The notes beneath the pieces are model-generated. The model was not told the DNA's origin. It did not search any database and saw only the letters and a program-made list of their open reading frames with translations. Both the position numbers and the translations under genes were made by a program. A DNA stretch of 64,000 nt from Limimaricola sp. (lineage in GTDB: Bacteria > Pseudomonadota > Alphaproteobacteria > Rhodobacterales > Rhodobacteraceae), in the NCBI RefSeq assembly GCF_016125575.1, contig NZ_WGLM01000002.1, positions 496,001-560,000 on the forward strand, given 5' to 3'. Shown here piece after piece: positions 27,090-36,415 of the stretch. Each line of letters opens with the position of its first letter. Position 1 is the first letter of the stretch.

Positions 27090-28430
27090 ATGCGCCTGAG
27101 CCGTTACTTTCTGCCCGTCCTGAAAGAGAACCCCGCCGAGGCGCAGATCGTCTCGCACCGCTACATGCTGCGCGCCGGCATGATCAAGCAGGCCAGCGCC
27201 GGCATCTATTCTTGGCTGCCGATGGGCTACAAGGTGCTGCGCCGGATCGAGCAGATCGTGCACGAGGAGCAGGCGCGCGCCGGCCACCTTGCCCTGCTGA
27301 TGCCGACGATCCAGTCGGCCGACCTGTGGCGCGAAAGCGGCCGCTATGATGCCTATGGCGAGGAAATGCTGCGGATCAAGGACCGGGGCGGGCGCGACAT
27401 GCTGTTCTCGCCCACAGCCGAGGAACTGATCACCGACATCTTCCGCGCCCATGTCGGCAGCTACAAGGACCTGCCGCTGACGCTCTACCAGATCCAGTGG
27501 AAGTTTCGCGACGAAACCCGCCCCCGCTTCGGCGTGATGCGCGGGCGCGAATTCCTAATGAAGGATGGCTACAACTTCGACGTGGACAAGGACGCGGCAC
27601 TGCACGCCTACAACCGCCACATGGTCAGCTACCTGCGCACCTACGAACGCATGGGCCTGACGGCCATTCCGATGCGCGCCGACAGCGGCCCGATCGGCGG
27701 CGACGACACGCATGAATTCCTCGTGCTGGCCTCCACGGGCGAGTCGGAGGTGTTCTACGACGAGGCGGTCACGCAGCTGAAACTGGGCCATCGCGACATC
27801 GACTATACAGACCGCGCGCAGGTGGCCGCCGTCTGCAAGGAATTCACCACGCTTTACGCCCGCACCGACGAGACGCACGACCCCGCCATCTACGAGCGCG
27901 ACGTGCCGGCCGAGCGGCGCAAGGTGGGCCGGGGCATTGAGGTGGGGCAGATATTCTACTTCGGCACCAAGTATTCCGAGCCGATGGGCGCGACCGTCCA
28001 GACTGCCAGCGGCGAGAAGGTGCCGGTCCACATGGGCAGCCACGGCATTGGCGTCAGCCGCCTGCTGGGCGCGATCATCGAGGCCAGCCACGACGACAAG
28101 GGCATCATCTGGCCCGAGGGCGTGACGCCCTTCCATTGCGGCATCGTCAACCTCAAGCAGGGCGATGCCGAGGCGGACGCGGCCTGCGAGGCGATCTATG
28201 CCGCGCTGACGGCGCTGGGCCTCGACCCGCTTTACGACGACCGCGACGCGCGCGCGGGCGAGAAATTTGCCACGATGGACCTGATTGGCCTGCCCTGGCG
28301 CATCACCGTGGGGCCGAGGGGCCTCAAGAACGGCGTGGTCGAACTGACCAGCCGCCGCACCGGCGAAAGCGAGGAGTTGCCGCCCGAACAGGCGGTTGCC
28401 CGCATCGCAGAGATCTACAAGGGCATTTGA
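27090..28430 (+). CDS. proS: Prolyl-tRNA synthetase (short alphaproteobacterial form)
   Basis: Charges tRNA-Pro in the cytoplasm. The 446 residues are short because the editing insertion of bacterial ProRS is absent, as in alphaproteobacteria. Start [20 protein letters not shown]. Class II motif 1 is in [20 protein letters not shown], motif 2 is [23 protein letters not shown] (residues about 140-160), and motif 3 is [15 protein letters not shown]. The anticodon-binding domain fills the C-terminus. GAAGGA is 7 bp before the ATG. It is divergent from the AI-2E permease across 141 bp, which should hold promoters for both. Confidence 0.97.
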   Translation: MRLSRYFLPVLKENPAEAQIVSHRYMLRAGMIKQASAGIYSWLPMGYKVLRRIEQIVHEEQARAGHLALLMPTIQSADLWRESGRYDAYGEEMLRIKDRGGRDMLFSPTAEELITDIFRAHVGSYKDLPLTLYQIQWKFRDETRPRFGVMRGREFLMKDGYNFDVDKDAALHAYNRHMVSYLRTYERMGLTAIPMRADSGPIGGDDTHEFLVLASTGESEVFYDEAVTQLKLGHRDIDYTDRAQVAAVCKEFTTLYARTDETHDPAIYERDVPAERRKVGRGIEVGQIFYFGTKYSEPMGATVQTASGEKVPVHMGSHGIGVSRLLGAIIEASHDDKGIIWPEGVTPFHCGIVNLKQGDAEADAACEAIYAALTALGLDPLYDDRDARAGEKFATMDLIGLPWRITVGPRGLKNGVVELTSRRTGESEELPPEQAVARIAEIYKGI

Positions 28431-28438
28431 GGCGCGAC

Positions 28439-29152
28439 ATGGCCAAGGCACTGATCACATGGGGCGGCTGGGACGGGCATGAGCCCGACAAGGTGGCCGC
28501 AATCTTTCGCGCGATGCTAGAAGGGGCGGGCATGACGGTGACCGTCACCGACAGCCTTGCGCCCTTTGACGATGCCGAGGGCCTGCGCGGCTATGACCTG
28601 ATCGTCCCCGTCTGGACGATGAGCACGATCACCCGCCAGCAGGCGATCAACGTCTCCGAGGCGGTGGCGCGTGGCACGGGGCTTGCCGGCTGTCACGGCG
28701 GCATGTGCGATGCCTTTCGCGACCAGGTGTTGTGGCAGTTCATAACCGGGGCCAACTGGGTAGCGCATCCGGGGGGTGACGGGGTGCGCTATACCGTGCA
28801 GATCACCGACACCGCGCATGAGCTTGTCGCCGGCATCAACGATTTCACTGTCGAGACCGAGCAGTATTACCTGCATGTCGACCCGGCCAACCACGTTCTG
28901 GCGACCACGCAGTTCCCGACTGTGGCATGGTATCACAGCCCCAACGGGCCGGTGGACATGCCGGTGGCATGGACGCGGGCCTGGGGCGAGGGGCGTGTTT
29001 ACTACAATGCGCTTGGCCACAAGGCGAACGTGATTGCCGATGGCCCCGCGCACGAGATGCTGCGGCGTGGCCTGCTCTGGGCTGCTGCGGGCAAGGCGCT
29101 GGCCGATCCCGCGCGGGCCGAGGCGCTGGTCAGCCCCGGCAACCACTTCTGA
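28439..29152 (+). CDS. ThuA-like domain protein
   Basis: 237 residues of the ThuA fold (class I glutamine amidotransferase-like). MAKALITWGGWDGHEPDKVA begins the domain. Others of note are LAGCHGGMCDAFRDQVLWQF (the GCHGG turn), FTVETEQYYLHVD, and WGEGRVYYNALGH near the end. ThuA was named in trehalose utilisation, and related proteins act in sugar oxidation. No catalytic Cys triad is obvious. It follows proS by 8 bp and may be co-transcribed, but there is no functional link. The alpha-glucoside locus lies 20 kb away. Confidence 0.86.
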   Translation: MAKALITWGGWDGHEPDKVAAIFRAMLEGAGMTVTVTDSLAPFDDAEGLRGYDLIVPVWTMSTITRQQAINVSEAVARGTGLAGCHGGMCDAFRDQVLWQFITGANWVAHPGGDGVRYTVQITDTAHELVAGINDFTVETEQYYLHVDPANHVLATTQFPTVAWYHSPNGPVDMPVAWTRAWGEGRVYYNALGHKANVIADGPAHEMLRRGLLWAAAGKALADPARAEALVSPGNHF

Positions 29153-29227
29153 GCCTGCGCAAGCCCGTGACTTGACGCCGGGGGTCCGCGCCCCCAAGGT
29201 CCGCCCGACCGCAGACCAGAGGGACAG

Positions 29228-30514
29228 ATGGCCCGTCGTACCGCCCCGTTTTCCCGTTTCGAATGGATGATCGCCTGGCGCTACATCCGCGCTCGCAGGG
29301 CCGAGGGCGGGGTCAGCGTGATGACATGGATCAGCCTTGTCGGCGTGACGCTGGCGGTCTTTGCGCTGATCGCGACGCTGGCCGTCCGCTCGGGCTTTCG
29401 GGCGGAGTTCGTCGACACGATCCTTGGCGCCAATGCCCATGTCACGGTCTATTCCATCGGTCAGGTGGGCAAGGATGGCAGGGTGGACCGGACCATTTCC
29501 GACTATGCCGCGATGGCACACCGCATTGCCAAGGTGCCCGGGGTGACCCATGCGGCGGCCCTTGTGCGCGGTCAGGTCATGGCAAACTTTCAGAATTACA
29601 ACACCGGGGTCGAGGTTTACGGCATCGAAAAGGCCGATCTCTTGACGATTCCGCGCATCGCCCATCCGGAGAGCCATCAGGGCAGTCTGGATGCCTTCGG
29701 TCCCGGAATCGCCATCGGGTCGGGCGTGGCTCAGCAACTGGGCGTGGGTGTTGGCGACAGGATCAGGCTGATCTCGCCCAACGGGGTGAAGACGGCGCTG
29801 GGCACCAGCCCGCGCGTCAGTGCCTACACGGTCGCCTATGTCTTTACCGCTGGCCGCTATGATATCGACCGCACCCGCATCTACATGCCGCTTGACCTTG
29901 CGCAGGCCTTTTTCAACCGCGAGGGGCGCGCCGACGAGATCGAGGTGATGGTTGCCAACCCCGACAATGTCGATGCATTGGTGCAGCCAATCCTTACCAC
30001 GGCGGGGCCGCAAACCACGGCCTGGACGTGGCGCGACAGTGCCGGCGCGTTTCTGCGCGCGCTGACGGTCGAGGACAACGTGATGTTCGTGATCCTGTCG
30101 GTTCTGGTGCTGATCGCCTCGATGAACATCATCTCGGGGCTGGTGATGCTGGTGAAGAACAAGGGCCGCGACATCGGCATCCTGCGCACGATGGGGCTGA
30201 GCGAAGGCTCGATCCTGCGAATCTTCTTCATCTGCGGGGCGGGGATCGGCACCGCTGGCACCGTGATGGGCGTGATCCTTGGCTGTCTTTTCGCCATCTG
30301 GATCGACCCGATCTTCAGCCTTGTGAACTACGTCTCGGGCGGCGGGGTCTGGGATCCGTCGATCCGCGGCATCTATCACCTGCCAGCCAAGCTGGAACTG
30401 CGCGACGTACTGTCGGCGGTTGTCCTGTCACTGTCGCTGAGCTGGGTCGTCACTCTTTTCCCGGCGCGCCGCGCGGCGCGCATGAACCCGGTCGAGGCGC
30501 TGCGCTATGAGTGA
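29228..30514 (+). CDS. lolC: Lipoprotein-releasing system permease LolC/LolE family
   Basis: Inner-membrane component that extracts lipoproteins for LolA. 428 residues with one N-terminal helix ([20 protein letters not shown], then [20 protein letters not shown]), a large periplasmic domain (about 60-270), and three C-terminal helices containing [20 protein letters not shown] and [20 protein letters not shown]. The last helix ends [19 protein letters not shown], the typical family end. Alphaproteobacteria usually have a single LolC/E homodimer, so E and C cannot be told apart. It overlaps lolD by 8 bp. Confidence 0.93.
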   Translation: MARRTAPFSRFEWMIAWRYIRARRAEGGVSVMTWISLVGVTLAVFALIATLAVRSGFRAEFVDTILGANAHVTVYSIGQVGKDGRVDRTISDYAAMAHRIAKVPGVTHAAALVRGQVMANFQNYNTGVEVYGIEKADLLTIPRIAHPESHQGSLDAFGPGIAIGSGVAQQLGVGVGDRIRLISPNGVKTALGTSPRVSAYTVAYVFTAGRYDIDRTRIYMPLDLAQAFFNREGRADEIEVMVANPDNVDALVQPILTTAGPQTTAWTWRDSAGAFLRALTVEDNVMFVILSVLVLIASMNIISGLVMLVKNKGRDIGILRTMGLSEGSILRIFFICGAGIGTAGTVMGVILGCLFAIWIDPIFSLVNYVSGGGVWDPSIRGIYHLPAKLELRDVLSAVVLSLSLSWVVTLFPARRAARMNPVEALRYE

Positions 30515-31184
30515 CGAAGTGCTGCGCCTGAGCGGGCTGACCAAGACCTACAACGCCGGAAAACCGAACGAGGTGAAGGTATTGCAGGGTGCCGAGTTGA
30601 CCGTGCACGCGGGCGAGGTGGTGGCGCTGGTGGCGCCGTCGGGCGCGGGCAAGTCCACGCTTCTGCACATCGCGGGGCTGCTGGATACGCCCGACACGGG
30701 CGAGGTGCAGATTAACGGGGCCGACATGACCCACGCCTCTGATCGTCGCCGCACGGCCACGCGGCGGGCCGAGGTGGGCTTCATCTACCAGTTCCATCAC
30801 CTGCTGCCCGAGTTCAGCGCGCTGGAAAACATCGTCGTGCCGCAACTGGCCGAGGGGCATTCCTTTGCCACCGCGGCCGCCCGTGCGCGAAAATTGCTGG
30901 ATCAGGTTGGTGTGGCAGAGCGGGCCGATCATCGTCCGGCCGCCCTGTCGGGCGGCGAGCAGCAGCGGGTCGCCTTCTGCCGGGCGCTGGCCAACGCGCC
31001 GCGGTTGCTTCTGGCCGATGAGCCGACCGGCAACCTTGACCCGGCCACGTCTGAACGTGTCTTCTCGGCCTTGATGGAGCTTGTGCGTGGCACCGGGCTG
31101 GCTGCGGTGATCGCCACCCACAACCTCGAGCTGGCCGGACGGATGGACCGGGTCGTGCGGCTTGACCATGGAAAGGTGGTGTGA
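30507..31184 (+). CDS. lolD: Lipoprotein-releasing system ATPase LolD
   Basis: ABC ATPase of 225 residues that powers lipoprotein release with the LolC/E permease upstream. Walker A is [19 protein letters not shown], the Q-loop region is [20 protein letters not shown] (typical of LolD/MacB), the signature is [16 protein letters not shown], and Walker B is [13 protein letters not shown] with the His switch in ATHNLELA. It starts within the permease 3' end, so it is translationally coupled. Confidence 0.95.
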   Translation: MSDEVLRLSGLTKTYNAGKPNEVKVLQGAELTVHAGEVVALVAPSGAGKSTLLHIAGLLDTPDTGEVQINGADMTHASDRRRTATRRAEVGFIYQFHHLLPEFSALENIVVPQLAEGHSFATAAARARKLLDQVGVAERADHRPAALSGGEQQRVAFCRALANAPRLLLADEPTGNLDPATSERVFSALMELVRGTGLAAVIATHNLELAGRMDRVVRLDHGKVV

Positions 31185-31186
31185 CC

Positions 31187-32191
31187 ATGCGCGTCCCTGT
31201 CAGCGAGATTGCAGCGACCACCGAAAAGGCGCTGCTGGCTCACGGTGCGGCCCCGTTCGCGGCGGCCGAGGTGGCCCGCGCCGTCGCCCGGGCCGAGGCA
31301 TTGGGAAATGTCATCTGCGGCCTTTACTACGTTGAAAGCTACTGCTTGCAGTTGCGCTCGGGCCGGGTGGACGGACAGGCCGACCCGCATGTCAGTCAGC
31401 CGCGCCCCGGCACGGTGACGGCCGATGCACGCCTTGGCTTTGCGCAGCCCGCATTTGCCCGCGCGCTGCCCACGGCGGTGGCGGCGGCGCGCGGCAACGG
31501 GGTGGCGACGCTGGCGGTCGCGCATGCACATACCTGCACCTCGCTGGGCTACTTCACCGAACAGATCGCGGCGGCGGGGCTGATCGGCATCGGGTTTACC
31601 AATGCCTCGCCCGTTGTCGCCCCGCCGGGCGGTGCCGCGCCGGTGATCGGGACCAATCCCATCGCCATGACCGTGCCGGGCGAGGATGGCCCGCGGATGC
31701 ATTTCGATTTCTCGACCTCGGCCGTGGCGCTGGGCAAGATCACAATGGCCAAGGCCGCGGGCGAGAAAATTCCGCTGGGCTGGGCGGTGGATGCGCAGGG
31801 CAACCCCACGACCGACCCGGCCGAGGCGCTGAAAGGTGGGCTGGTCAGCGCGGGCGGCTACAAGGGCTGGGGGTTCGGCCTGATGGCCGAGGTGATGGCA
31901 GCCTGCCTGACGGGCTCGGTCAACTCGCTGGACGTGAAGGGGCTGAAACTGCCCGACGGGCCACCGCATGACCTTGGCCAGTTCTACATCCTGATCGACC
32001 CCGGCGCGCATTCCGATGCCTTCGCCGCCCGCTTTGCCCGGCTGGCCGAGGCTGTGGCGGCGCAGGAAGGCGCGCGCATTCCCGGCGCGGCGCGGCAGGC
32101 GATGACCGAGGTCGAGGTGCCCGACGCGCTCTGGGCGCTGGTCAGCGGACTGGCTGACGCAGATCAAGGCGGCCTCGCACCCCGGGCCTGA
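31187..32191 (+). CDS. Ldh family oxidoreductase (malate/L-lactate dehydrogenase type)
   Basis: NAD(P)-dependent 2-hydroxyacid oxidoreductase of the LDH2/MDH2 family, 334 residues, cytoplasmic. Family features are FTNASPVVAPPGGAAPVIGT and NPIAMTVPG (substrate and cofactor region), FDFSTSAVALGKITMAKAAG, and KGWGFGLMAEVMAACLTG. The ATG at 31187 has AAAGGTGG 8 bp upstream and is preferred to GTG at 31181, which overlaps the lolD stop. The precise substrate (malate, ureidoglycolate, sulfolactate or others) cannot be deduced from the sequence. Confidence 0.87.
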   Translation: MRVPVSEIAATTEKALLAHGAAPFAAAEVARAVARAEALGNVICGLYYVESYCLQLRSGRVDGQADPHVSQPRPGTVTADARLGFAQPAFARALPTAVAAARGNGVATLAVAHAHTCTSLGYFTEQIAAAGLIGIGFTNASPVVAPPGGAAPVIGTNPIAMTVPGEDGPRMHFDFSTSAVALGKITMAKAAGEKIPLGWAVDAQGNPTTDPAEALKGGLVSAGGYKGWGFGLMAEVMAACLTGSVNSLDVKGLKLPDGPPHDLGQFYILIDPGAHSDAFAARFARLAEAVAAQEGARIPGAARQAMTEVEVPDALWALVSGLADADQGGLAPRA

Positions 32192-32229
32192 TCCTGTTAA
32201 CGTCGCGAAAAACGGCGAGGGAGCAGGCG

Positions 32230-32637
32230 ATGCGGGTTTTCGGAATGGTGGCGGTGCTGGCGCTGGCGGGCTGCGTGCCGCAACAGGGGCAGGACAGCGT
32301 GGCGTCGGGGCGCGCGATGTTCATGGAAAACTGCGCGGCCTGCCACGGCGACGACGCCAAGGGCGATGGGCCGCTGGCGGCAAGCCTGGCCAAGGCGCCG
32401 GCCAATCTGACAACGCTGGCCGCCCGCCACGGCGGCACCTTCCCGCGCGATTACGTGATGTCGACGATCGACGGCTACCGGCGCGGACAGCATTTCAGCG
32501 CCGCGATGCCGCAGTTTGGCGAGGGCGACCTCGGCCCGATCGTGATGGTCGGCAATGCCAACGGGACCACCACGCCGACGCCGGCCAAGCTGCTGGCGCT
32601 GGCCGATTACTTGCAGTCGATCCAGCAGAAACCCTAG
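32230..32637 (+). CDS. Lipid-anchored c-type cytochrome
   Basis: 135 residues. The N-terminus has a lipobox (MVAVLALAGCVP, Cys at residue 15), so the protein is probably membrane-tethered on the periplasmic side. One haem c site, MENCAACHGDDAKGDG, with a likely axial Met in SAAMPQFGEGD. Pro/Thr-rich TTTPTPAKL precedes the final helix. It is an electron carrier of unknown partner. It lies 38 bp after the Ldh-family gene and might accept electrons from a neighbouring dehydrogenase, but that is speculation. It meets the small membrane protein gene tail to tail with a 4-bp overlap. Confidence 0.88.
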   Translation: MRVFGMVAVLALAGCVPQQGQDSVASGRAMFMENCAACHGDDAKGDGPLAASLAKAPANLTTLAARHGGTFPRDYVMSTIDGYRRGQHFSAAMPQFGEGDLGPIVMVGNANGTTTPTPAKLLALADYLQSIQQKP

Positions 32638-32798
32638 GCCAGCATGCCAATCGTCAGCAGCACGTAGGCCGCAAGTGCGACCCAGATCGCGTGGGCGTTG
32701 TTGCCGGGTAGCTTGACGCCAAGCGCCGACAGCAGCGCCAGCGCGGCCAGAACCAGCGAAATCAGGAAGATAACTTGCGAGGGGGCGTGCAGGTTCAT
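32634..32798 (-). CDS. Small two-helix membrane protein
   Basis: 54 residues beginning MNLHAPSQVIFLISLVLAAL, with two hydrophobic helices joined by the loop SALGVKLPGNNAHAI. The start at 32798 has AAAGGA 6 bp upstream on the minus strand. It resembles the many short alphaproteobacterial inner-membrane proteins of unknown function. It overlaps the cytochrome gene stop by 4 bp. Confidence 0.68.
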   Translation of the reverse strand: MNLHAPSQVIFLISLVLAALALLSALGVKLPGNNAHAIWVALAAYVLLTIGMLA

Positions 32799-32866
32799 GG
32801 TGCGTCCTTTATGACCGATCGGCGACCATGGCATGCCGGCGCATGCCGTCAAAGCGAATTCGCGGT

Positions 32867-33541
32867 TTAGTCGCAGATCCCGGCGATCTGTACGCCGCGC
32901 CACGGCAACAGCGCCTCTTGCGCCAGTGGCCGGCTGAGCGGGGGGAGGCCGAAAACCTTGGCCAGCATGTCGTGCAGGCGCTTGGTGCGGGCGGCCTCGG
33001 GGGCCAGCGTGCGGCAGCAGACATATTCCTCCATGATCGCGCCCTGCTGTTCGTAGCCGAGCGAGAGGAAATCGGCGTGCGTGTTGGGGTCGAACAGGTA
33101 GGGGTCCTGCGACTGGACATGCTCCATCGCGGCCTTGAGGGGGAAATAATGCGTCTCGTCGCGGTGCTGCCACTGCCAGACATGGACCATTTCATGTGCG
33201 ATCAGCATCGCGTCGGGCAGGTCGATGCGGCGCGGCCAGTCGGCGAGGAAATCGTCGCGGTAAAGCTGGGGATGGACATAGACGGTCTGGAAGATCGTCA
33301 TCGCCGCGGTGCCGGTCTGGACGGTGGGGCCGGCGGGTGGCGGGTAAATGCGCTGCTGGCAGGTGACGCGCGGCGGGGCGGCGATGGTGATGGGCGGGCC
33401 GCTGGCAAGACCGTCGGAGATGCGGACATGGGCGGGGTTCAGCTGGCCGCCCTGCAGGTCCTCGATGAAGGCCAGCTCATGCGGGGTCAGCGGCCGCCCG
33501 CAGGCGGCAAGAAGAAGACAAGCAAGAAGGGCGCGACGCAT
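32867..33541 (-). CDS. Putative lipoprotein with HExxH metalloprotease-like motif
   Basis: 224 residues with an N-terminal lipobox (MRRALLACLLLAACG; mature Cys at 14). A zinc-type motif IAHEMVHVWQWQHRDE near residue 115 resembles HExxH metallopeptidases, with possible third ligands in the following acidic stretch (EMVHV...AMEHV, then EEYVCCRTL). Four or more Cys suggest disulfides in the periplasm. I do not recognise a named family, and proteolysis is an inference from one motif. Single gene, with hairpin-rich DNA upstream. Confidence 0.7.
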   Translation of the reverse strand: MRRALLACLLLAACGRPLTPHELAFIEDLQGGQLNPAHVRISDGLASGPPITIAAPPRVTCQQRIYPPPAGPTVQTGTAAMTIFQTVYVHPQLYRDDFLADWPRRIDLPDAMLIAHEMVHVWQWQHRDETHYFPLKAAMEHVQSQDPYLFDPNTHADFLSLGYEQQGAIMEEYVCCRTLAPEAARTKRLHDMLAKVFGLPPLSRPLAQEALLPWRGVQIAGICD

Positions 33542-33600
33542 GGGGCCAGCCTAGCGTGGTTTGCGGCCCGGGGAAGCGGGATTTTGCGGGGTTTGGGCGG

Positions 33601-33623
33601 GTGTCCCGGGGGGGACGGGACAC
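33601..33623. repeat. Hairpin in the 33.5-33.8 kb intergenic region
   Basis: GTGTCCCG (33601-33608) pairs perfectly with CGGGACAC (33616-33623) around a G-rich 7-nt loop. It is one of three successive hairpins in this gap. No following T run, so it is not a classical terminator. Confidence 0.4.
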
Positions 33624-33703
33624 AAGGGACTGATTTCGTTGGGGGAAAGTGTTAACGGCTCACGGGGACGTGTGAATTGGGGTGCCGCCGTTGCCGAAGA
33701 GAT

Positions 33704-33787
33704 GCCCGATGCGAAAGCATCGGGCACGCGCCCGACCCTCCCCCCCGGGGAGGGCGCGTTCCGCACCCACCCCGAGGGTCGGGCGCG
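33704..33787. repeat. GC-rich compound hairpin element, copy A (3' of AT-rich gene)
   Basis: Two adjacent structures. First, GCCCGATGC (33704-33712), loop GAAA, GCATCGGGC (33717-33725), a perfect 9-bp stem with a GAAA tetraloop. Second, a 14-bp perfect inverted repeat (33727-33740 with 33774-33787, arms CGCGCCCGACCCTC and GAGGGTCGGGCGCG) around 33 nt that contain a CCCT/AGGG inner palindrome. The core at 33725-33754, read on the minus strand, matches 23 of 24 positions of the element at 60970-60993 apart from a 6-G insertion. It lies about 30 bp beyond the stop of the AT-rich gene. Confidence 0.6.
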
Positions 33788-33815
33788 GTACATTAGGATT
33801 CAGTGTGAAGTACAA

Positions 33816-34298
33816 TCACGAGGATTTGGACTCTGTAAGCATGTCTCGAATGGAAATGGCTTCTCTCAATAGCGTATCAATTTCTTCGATCGCATTCTTT
33901 GCTGCCCGCTCAGTTATTGATGAGTCAATCTGAAACCACTGTCTTTCTTTGCCCTTTCCTCGTGGAAAAAAGTGCGCAACATGTATATTCTCATTACTAT
34001 TTTCGACGAAGAACGCTCCATGAGCGACGAGGTTCCTGTTCTCAAGCCCTTGCTCTATCTTTTCCGCCAACATTGAAATCCTCAAAGAAATGTTGGGTGG
34101 GCAATCCTTAGCCGCGTCCTTCAATTCTGCAATTAACTTTGGTGTAGTCTTCTTGATTTCGAGGTGTTTCCTAAGTGCAACGCCATCGTGTTCGTCAACA
34201 TTACGCGCTTGCATCAATATTTGCCAAACTGCCAGCTCTAAATGGGCTGCCGTCTGAACATAAATCCCGATGCGAACCAGTAATTGCGCCGGAAGCAT
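33816..34298 (-). CDS. AT-rich hypothetical protein A, downstream of parE
   Basis: 160 residues from ATG 34298 (168 from TTG 34322, which has GAGG 5 bp upstream; both are possible). Base composition is far more AT-rich than all neighbours, and codons such as ATA, TTA and AAT are common, which points to recent transfer. The protein looks all-helical. The segment GLENRNLVAHGAFFVE contains R-N-x3-H (Arg followed four residues on by His), reminiscent of HEPN domains, whose RNase members use such a motif. No assured family. It follows parE by about 50-75 bp on the same strand and is followed by the GC-rich hairpin element. Confidence 0.72.
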   Translation of the reverse strand: MLPAQLLVRIGIYVQTAAHLELAVWQILMQARNVDEHDGVALRKHLEIKKTTPKLIAELKDAAKDCPPNISLRISMLAEKIEQGLENRNLVAHGAFFVENSNENIHVAHFFPRGKGKERQWFQIDSSITERAAKNAIEEIDTLLREAISIRDMLTESKSS

Positions 34299-34372
34299 CT
34301 TCTCTACTAGAGTATATTGCAATTATGCCTCAAGATGCCGAAACAAAGAAGGTGGCAATCCACTGACTGACA

Positions 34373-36331
34373 TCAAACATCCAGCTCCTCAACAAACCTC
34401 GCATTCTCCTGGATGTACTGGAACCGCAATTCCGGCTTTTTCCCCATCAGCCGCTCCACAAGGTCGCCGGTTTCGCCGGGTTCGTCCTCGTCGATACTGA
34501 CCTTGATCAGCTTGCGGGTGTCGGGGTTCATCGTGGTGTCCTTCAGGTCCTTGGCGTCCATCTCGCCCAGACCCTTGAAGCGTTGCACGTCGATCTTGCC
34601 CTTGCCGCCCAGCCCCTTTTCCAGCCAAAGCGCCTTTTCCGCGTCATCGGCGACGTAAAGGCGTTTCGCCCCCTGCGTCAGCCGGTAAAGCGGCGGGCAG
34701 GCAAGGTAGAGGTGCCCGTGATCGATCATCGGGCGCATTTGGGTGAAGAAGAACGTCATCAGCAGCGAGGCGATATGCGCGCCGTCGACATCGGCATCGG
34801 TCATGATGATGATCTTGTCATAGCGCAGGTCGTCGATGTTGAATTTCGTGCCCAGCCCGACGCCCAGCGCCTGCGTCAGGTCGGCAATTTCCTGATTGGT
34901 GCCGATCTTGCCGCTGGCCGCGCCCAGCACGTTCAGGATCTTGCCCCTGAGCGGCAACAGCGCCTGCGTGCGCCGGTCGCGCGCCATCTTGGCGCTGCCG
35001 CCCGCGCTGTCGCCCTCGACGATGAACAGTTCCGTCCCCTCGCGCGCGGTGGCCGAACAATCCACCAGCTTGCCCGGCAGGCGCAGCCGCTTGGTGGCGG
35101 TCTTGCGCGCGGTTTCTTTCTCCTGCTTGCGGCGCAGGCGTTCCTCGGCCCTGAGCACGAGGAAATCGAGGATGGCGCCGGCCGATTTCGGGTCGGCCGC
35201 CAGCCAGTTGTCGAAATGGTCACGCACGGAAAGGTCCACCAGACGCTGGGCGTCGGCGGTGGCCAGCCGGTCCTTTGTCTGGCCGACAAACTCGGGGTCG
35301 CGGATAAAGCAGGAGACCAGCGCGCAACCGCCGGTGATCAGATCCTCGCGGGTGATGTCGGCAGCCTTGCGGTTTTTCGTCAGTTCGCCATAGGCGCGGA
35401 TGCCCTTGAGGATGGCGTTCCAGAACCCGATCTCGTGCGTGCCGCCCTCGGGCGTGGGCACGGTGTTGCAGTAGGACTGGATGAAGCCGTCGCGCGACGG
35501 CGTCCAGTTGATGGCCCATTCCACCTTGCCCGGCACGCCGAACTTTTCCGTGAAGGGAACGGTGCCGGCAAAGGGCCGCTCGGCATAGGTGGTTGTCTTG
35601 TCAAGCTGTTCGCCAAGGTAATCGGCCAGCCCGCCGGGGAAATGGAACACCGCCTCGCGCGGGGTTTCGCCATCGTCGATGGCGGTTTTCCAGCGAATCT
35701 CGACGCCGGAAAAAAGGTAAGCCTTGGAGCGGACCAGTTTCATGATCCGCGCCGGTTTGAACCGGTGATGGCCAAAGATCTCGGCATCGGGGTGGAAGGT
35801 GGTGGAGGTGCCGCGGCGGTTGGGCGCGGGGCCGATCCGTGTCAGCGGACCCTGCGGGATGCCGCGCGAAAACTCTTGTGCCACCAGTTCGCGGTTGCGC
35901 GCCACCTCGACCCGCATGTGATCTGATAGCGCGTTGACGACCGAGGCCCCCACGCCATGCAGGCCGCCCGAGGTCTGGTAGGATTTGTCCGAGAATTTGC
36001 CACCCGCGTGCAGGGTGCACAGGATCACCTCCAGCGCGGATTTGCCGGGGAATTTCGGGTGCGGATCGTAAGGCATGCCGCGGCCGTTGTCGCGGATGGT
36101 GATCGAATAATCCTCGTGCAGTTCCACCTCGATGCGGGTGGCGTGGCCCGCCACCGCCTCGTCCATCGAGTTGTCGAGGACTTCGGCCACGAGATGATGC
36201 AGCGCACGCTCATCCGTGCCGCCGATATACATGCCGGGGCGCTTGCGGACAGGCTCCAGCCCTTCGAGAACCTCGATGGAGGAGGCGTTGTAGTCTGACG
36301 TGTCGGCGCCGGAAAGAAGATCGTCTGCCAT
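34373..36331 (-). CDS. parE: DNA topoisomerase IV subunit B
   Basis: ATPase subunit of topoisomerase IV, which decatenates chromosomes with ParC. 652 residues. GHKL ATPase motifs are VRKRPGMYIGGTDERALHHL, EVLDNSMDEAVAGHA, IRDNGRGMPYDPHPK and YQTSGGLHGVGASVVNALS. The TOPRIM domain begins TELFIVEGDSAGGSAKMARD and has IIIMTDADVDGAHIASLLMT. The C-terminus is QRFKGLGEMDAKDL and onwards to LDV. The ATG at 36331 (MADDLL) is preferred; the in-frame extension to 36391 is not family-like. ParE rather than GyrB is supported by length without a long insertion. Confidence 0.95.
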   Translation of the reverse strand: MADDLLSGADTSDYNASSIEVLEGLEPVRKRPGMYIGGTDERALHHLVAEVLDNSMDEAVAGHATRIEVELHEDYSITIRDNGRGMPYDPHPKFPGKSALEVILCTLHAGGKFSDKSYQTSGGLHGVGASVVNALSDHMRVEVARNRELVAQEFSRGIPQGPLTRIGPAPNRRGTSTTFHPDAEIFGHHRFKPARIMKLVRSKAYLFSGVEIRWKTAIDDGETPREAVFHFPGGLADYLGEQLDKTTTYAERPFAGTVPFTEKFGVPGKVEWAINWTPSRDGFIQSYCNTVPTPEGGTHEIGFWNAILKGIRAYGELTKNRKAADITREDLITGGCALVSCFIRDPEFVGQTKDRLATADAQRLVDLSVRDHFDNWLAADPKSAGAILDFLVLRAEERLRRKQEKETARKTATKRLRLPGKLVDCSATAREGTELFIVEGDSAGGSAKMARDRRTQALLPLRGKILNVLGAASGKIGTNQEIADLTQALGVGLGTKFNIDDLRYDKIIIMTDADVDGAHIASLLMTFFFTQMRPMIDHGHLYLACPPLYRLTQGAKRLYVADDAEKALWLEKGLGGKGKIDVQRFKGLGEMDAKDLKDTTMNPDTRKLIKVSIDEDEPGETGDLVERLMGKKPELRFQYIQENARFVEELDV

Positions 36332-36415
36332 GGTCTGCTCTTGTTCTTGGGCAATGGACCATAGTGTGGCTGATCCGGCGCTCGGGCACAATCTGTTGGT
36401 TGCGCCTGGTGCGGG

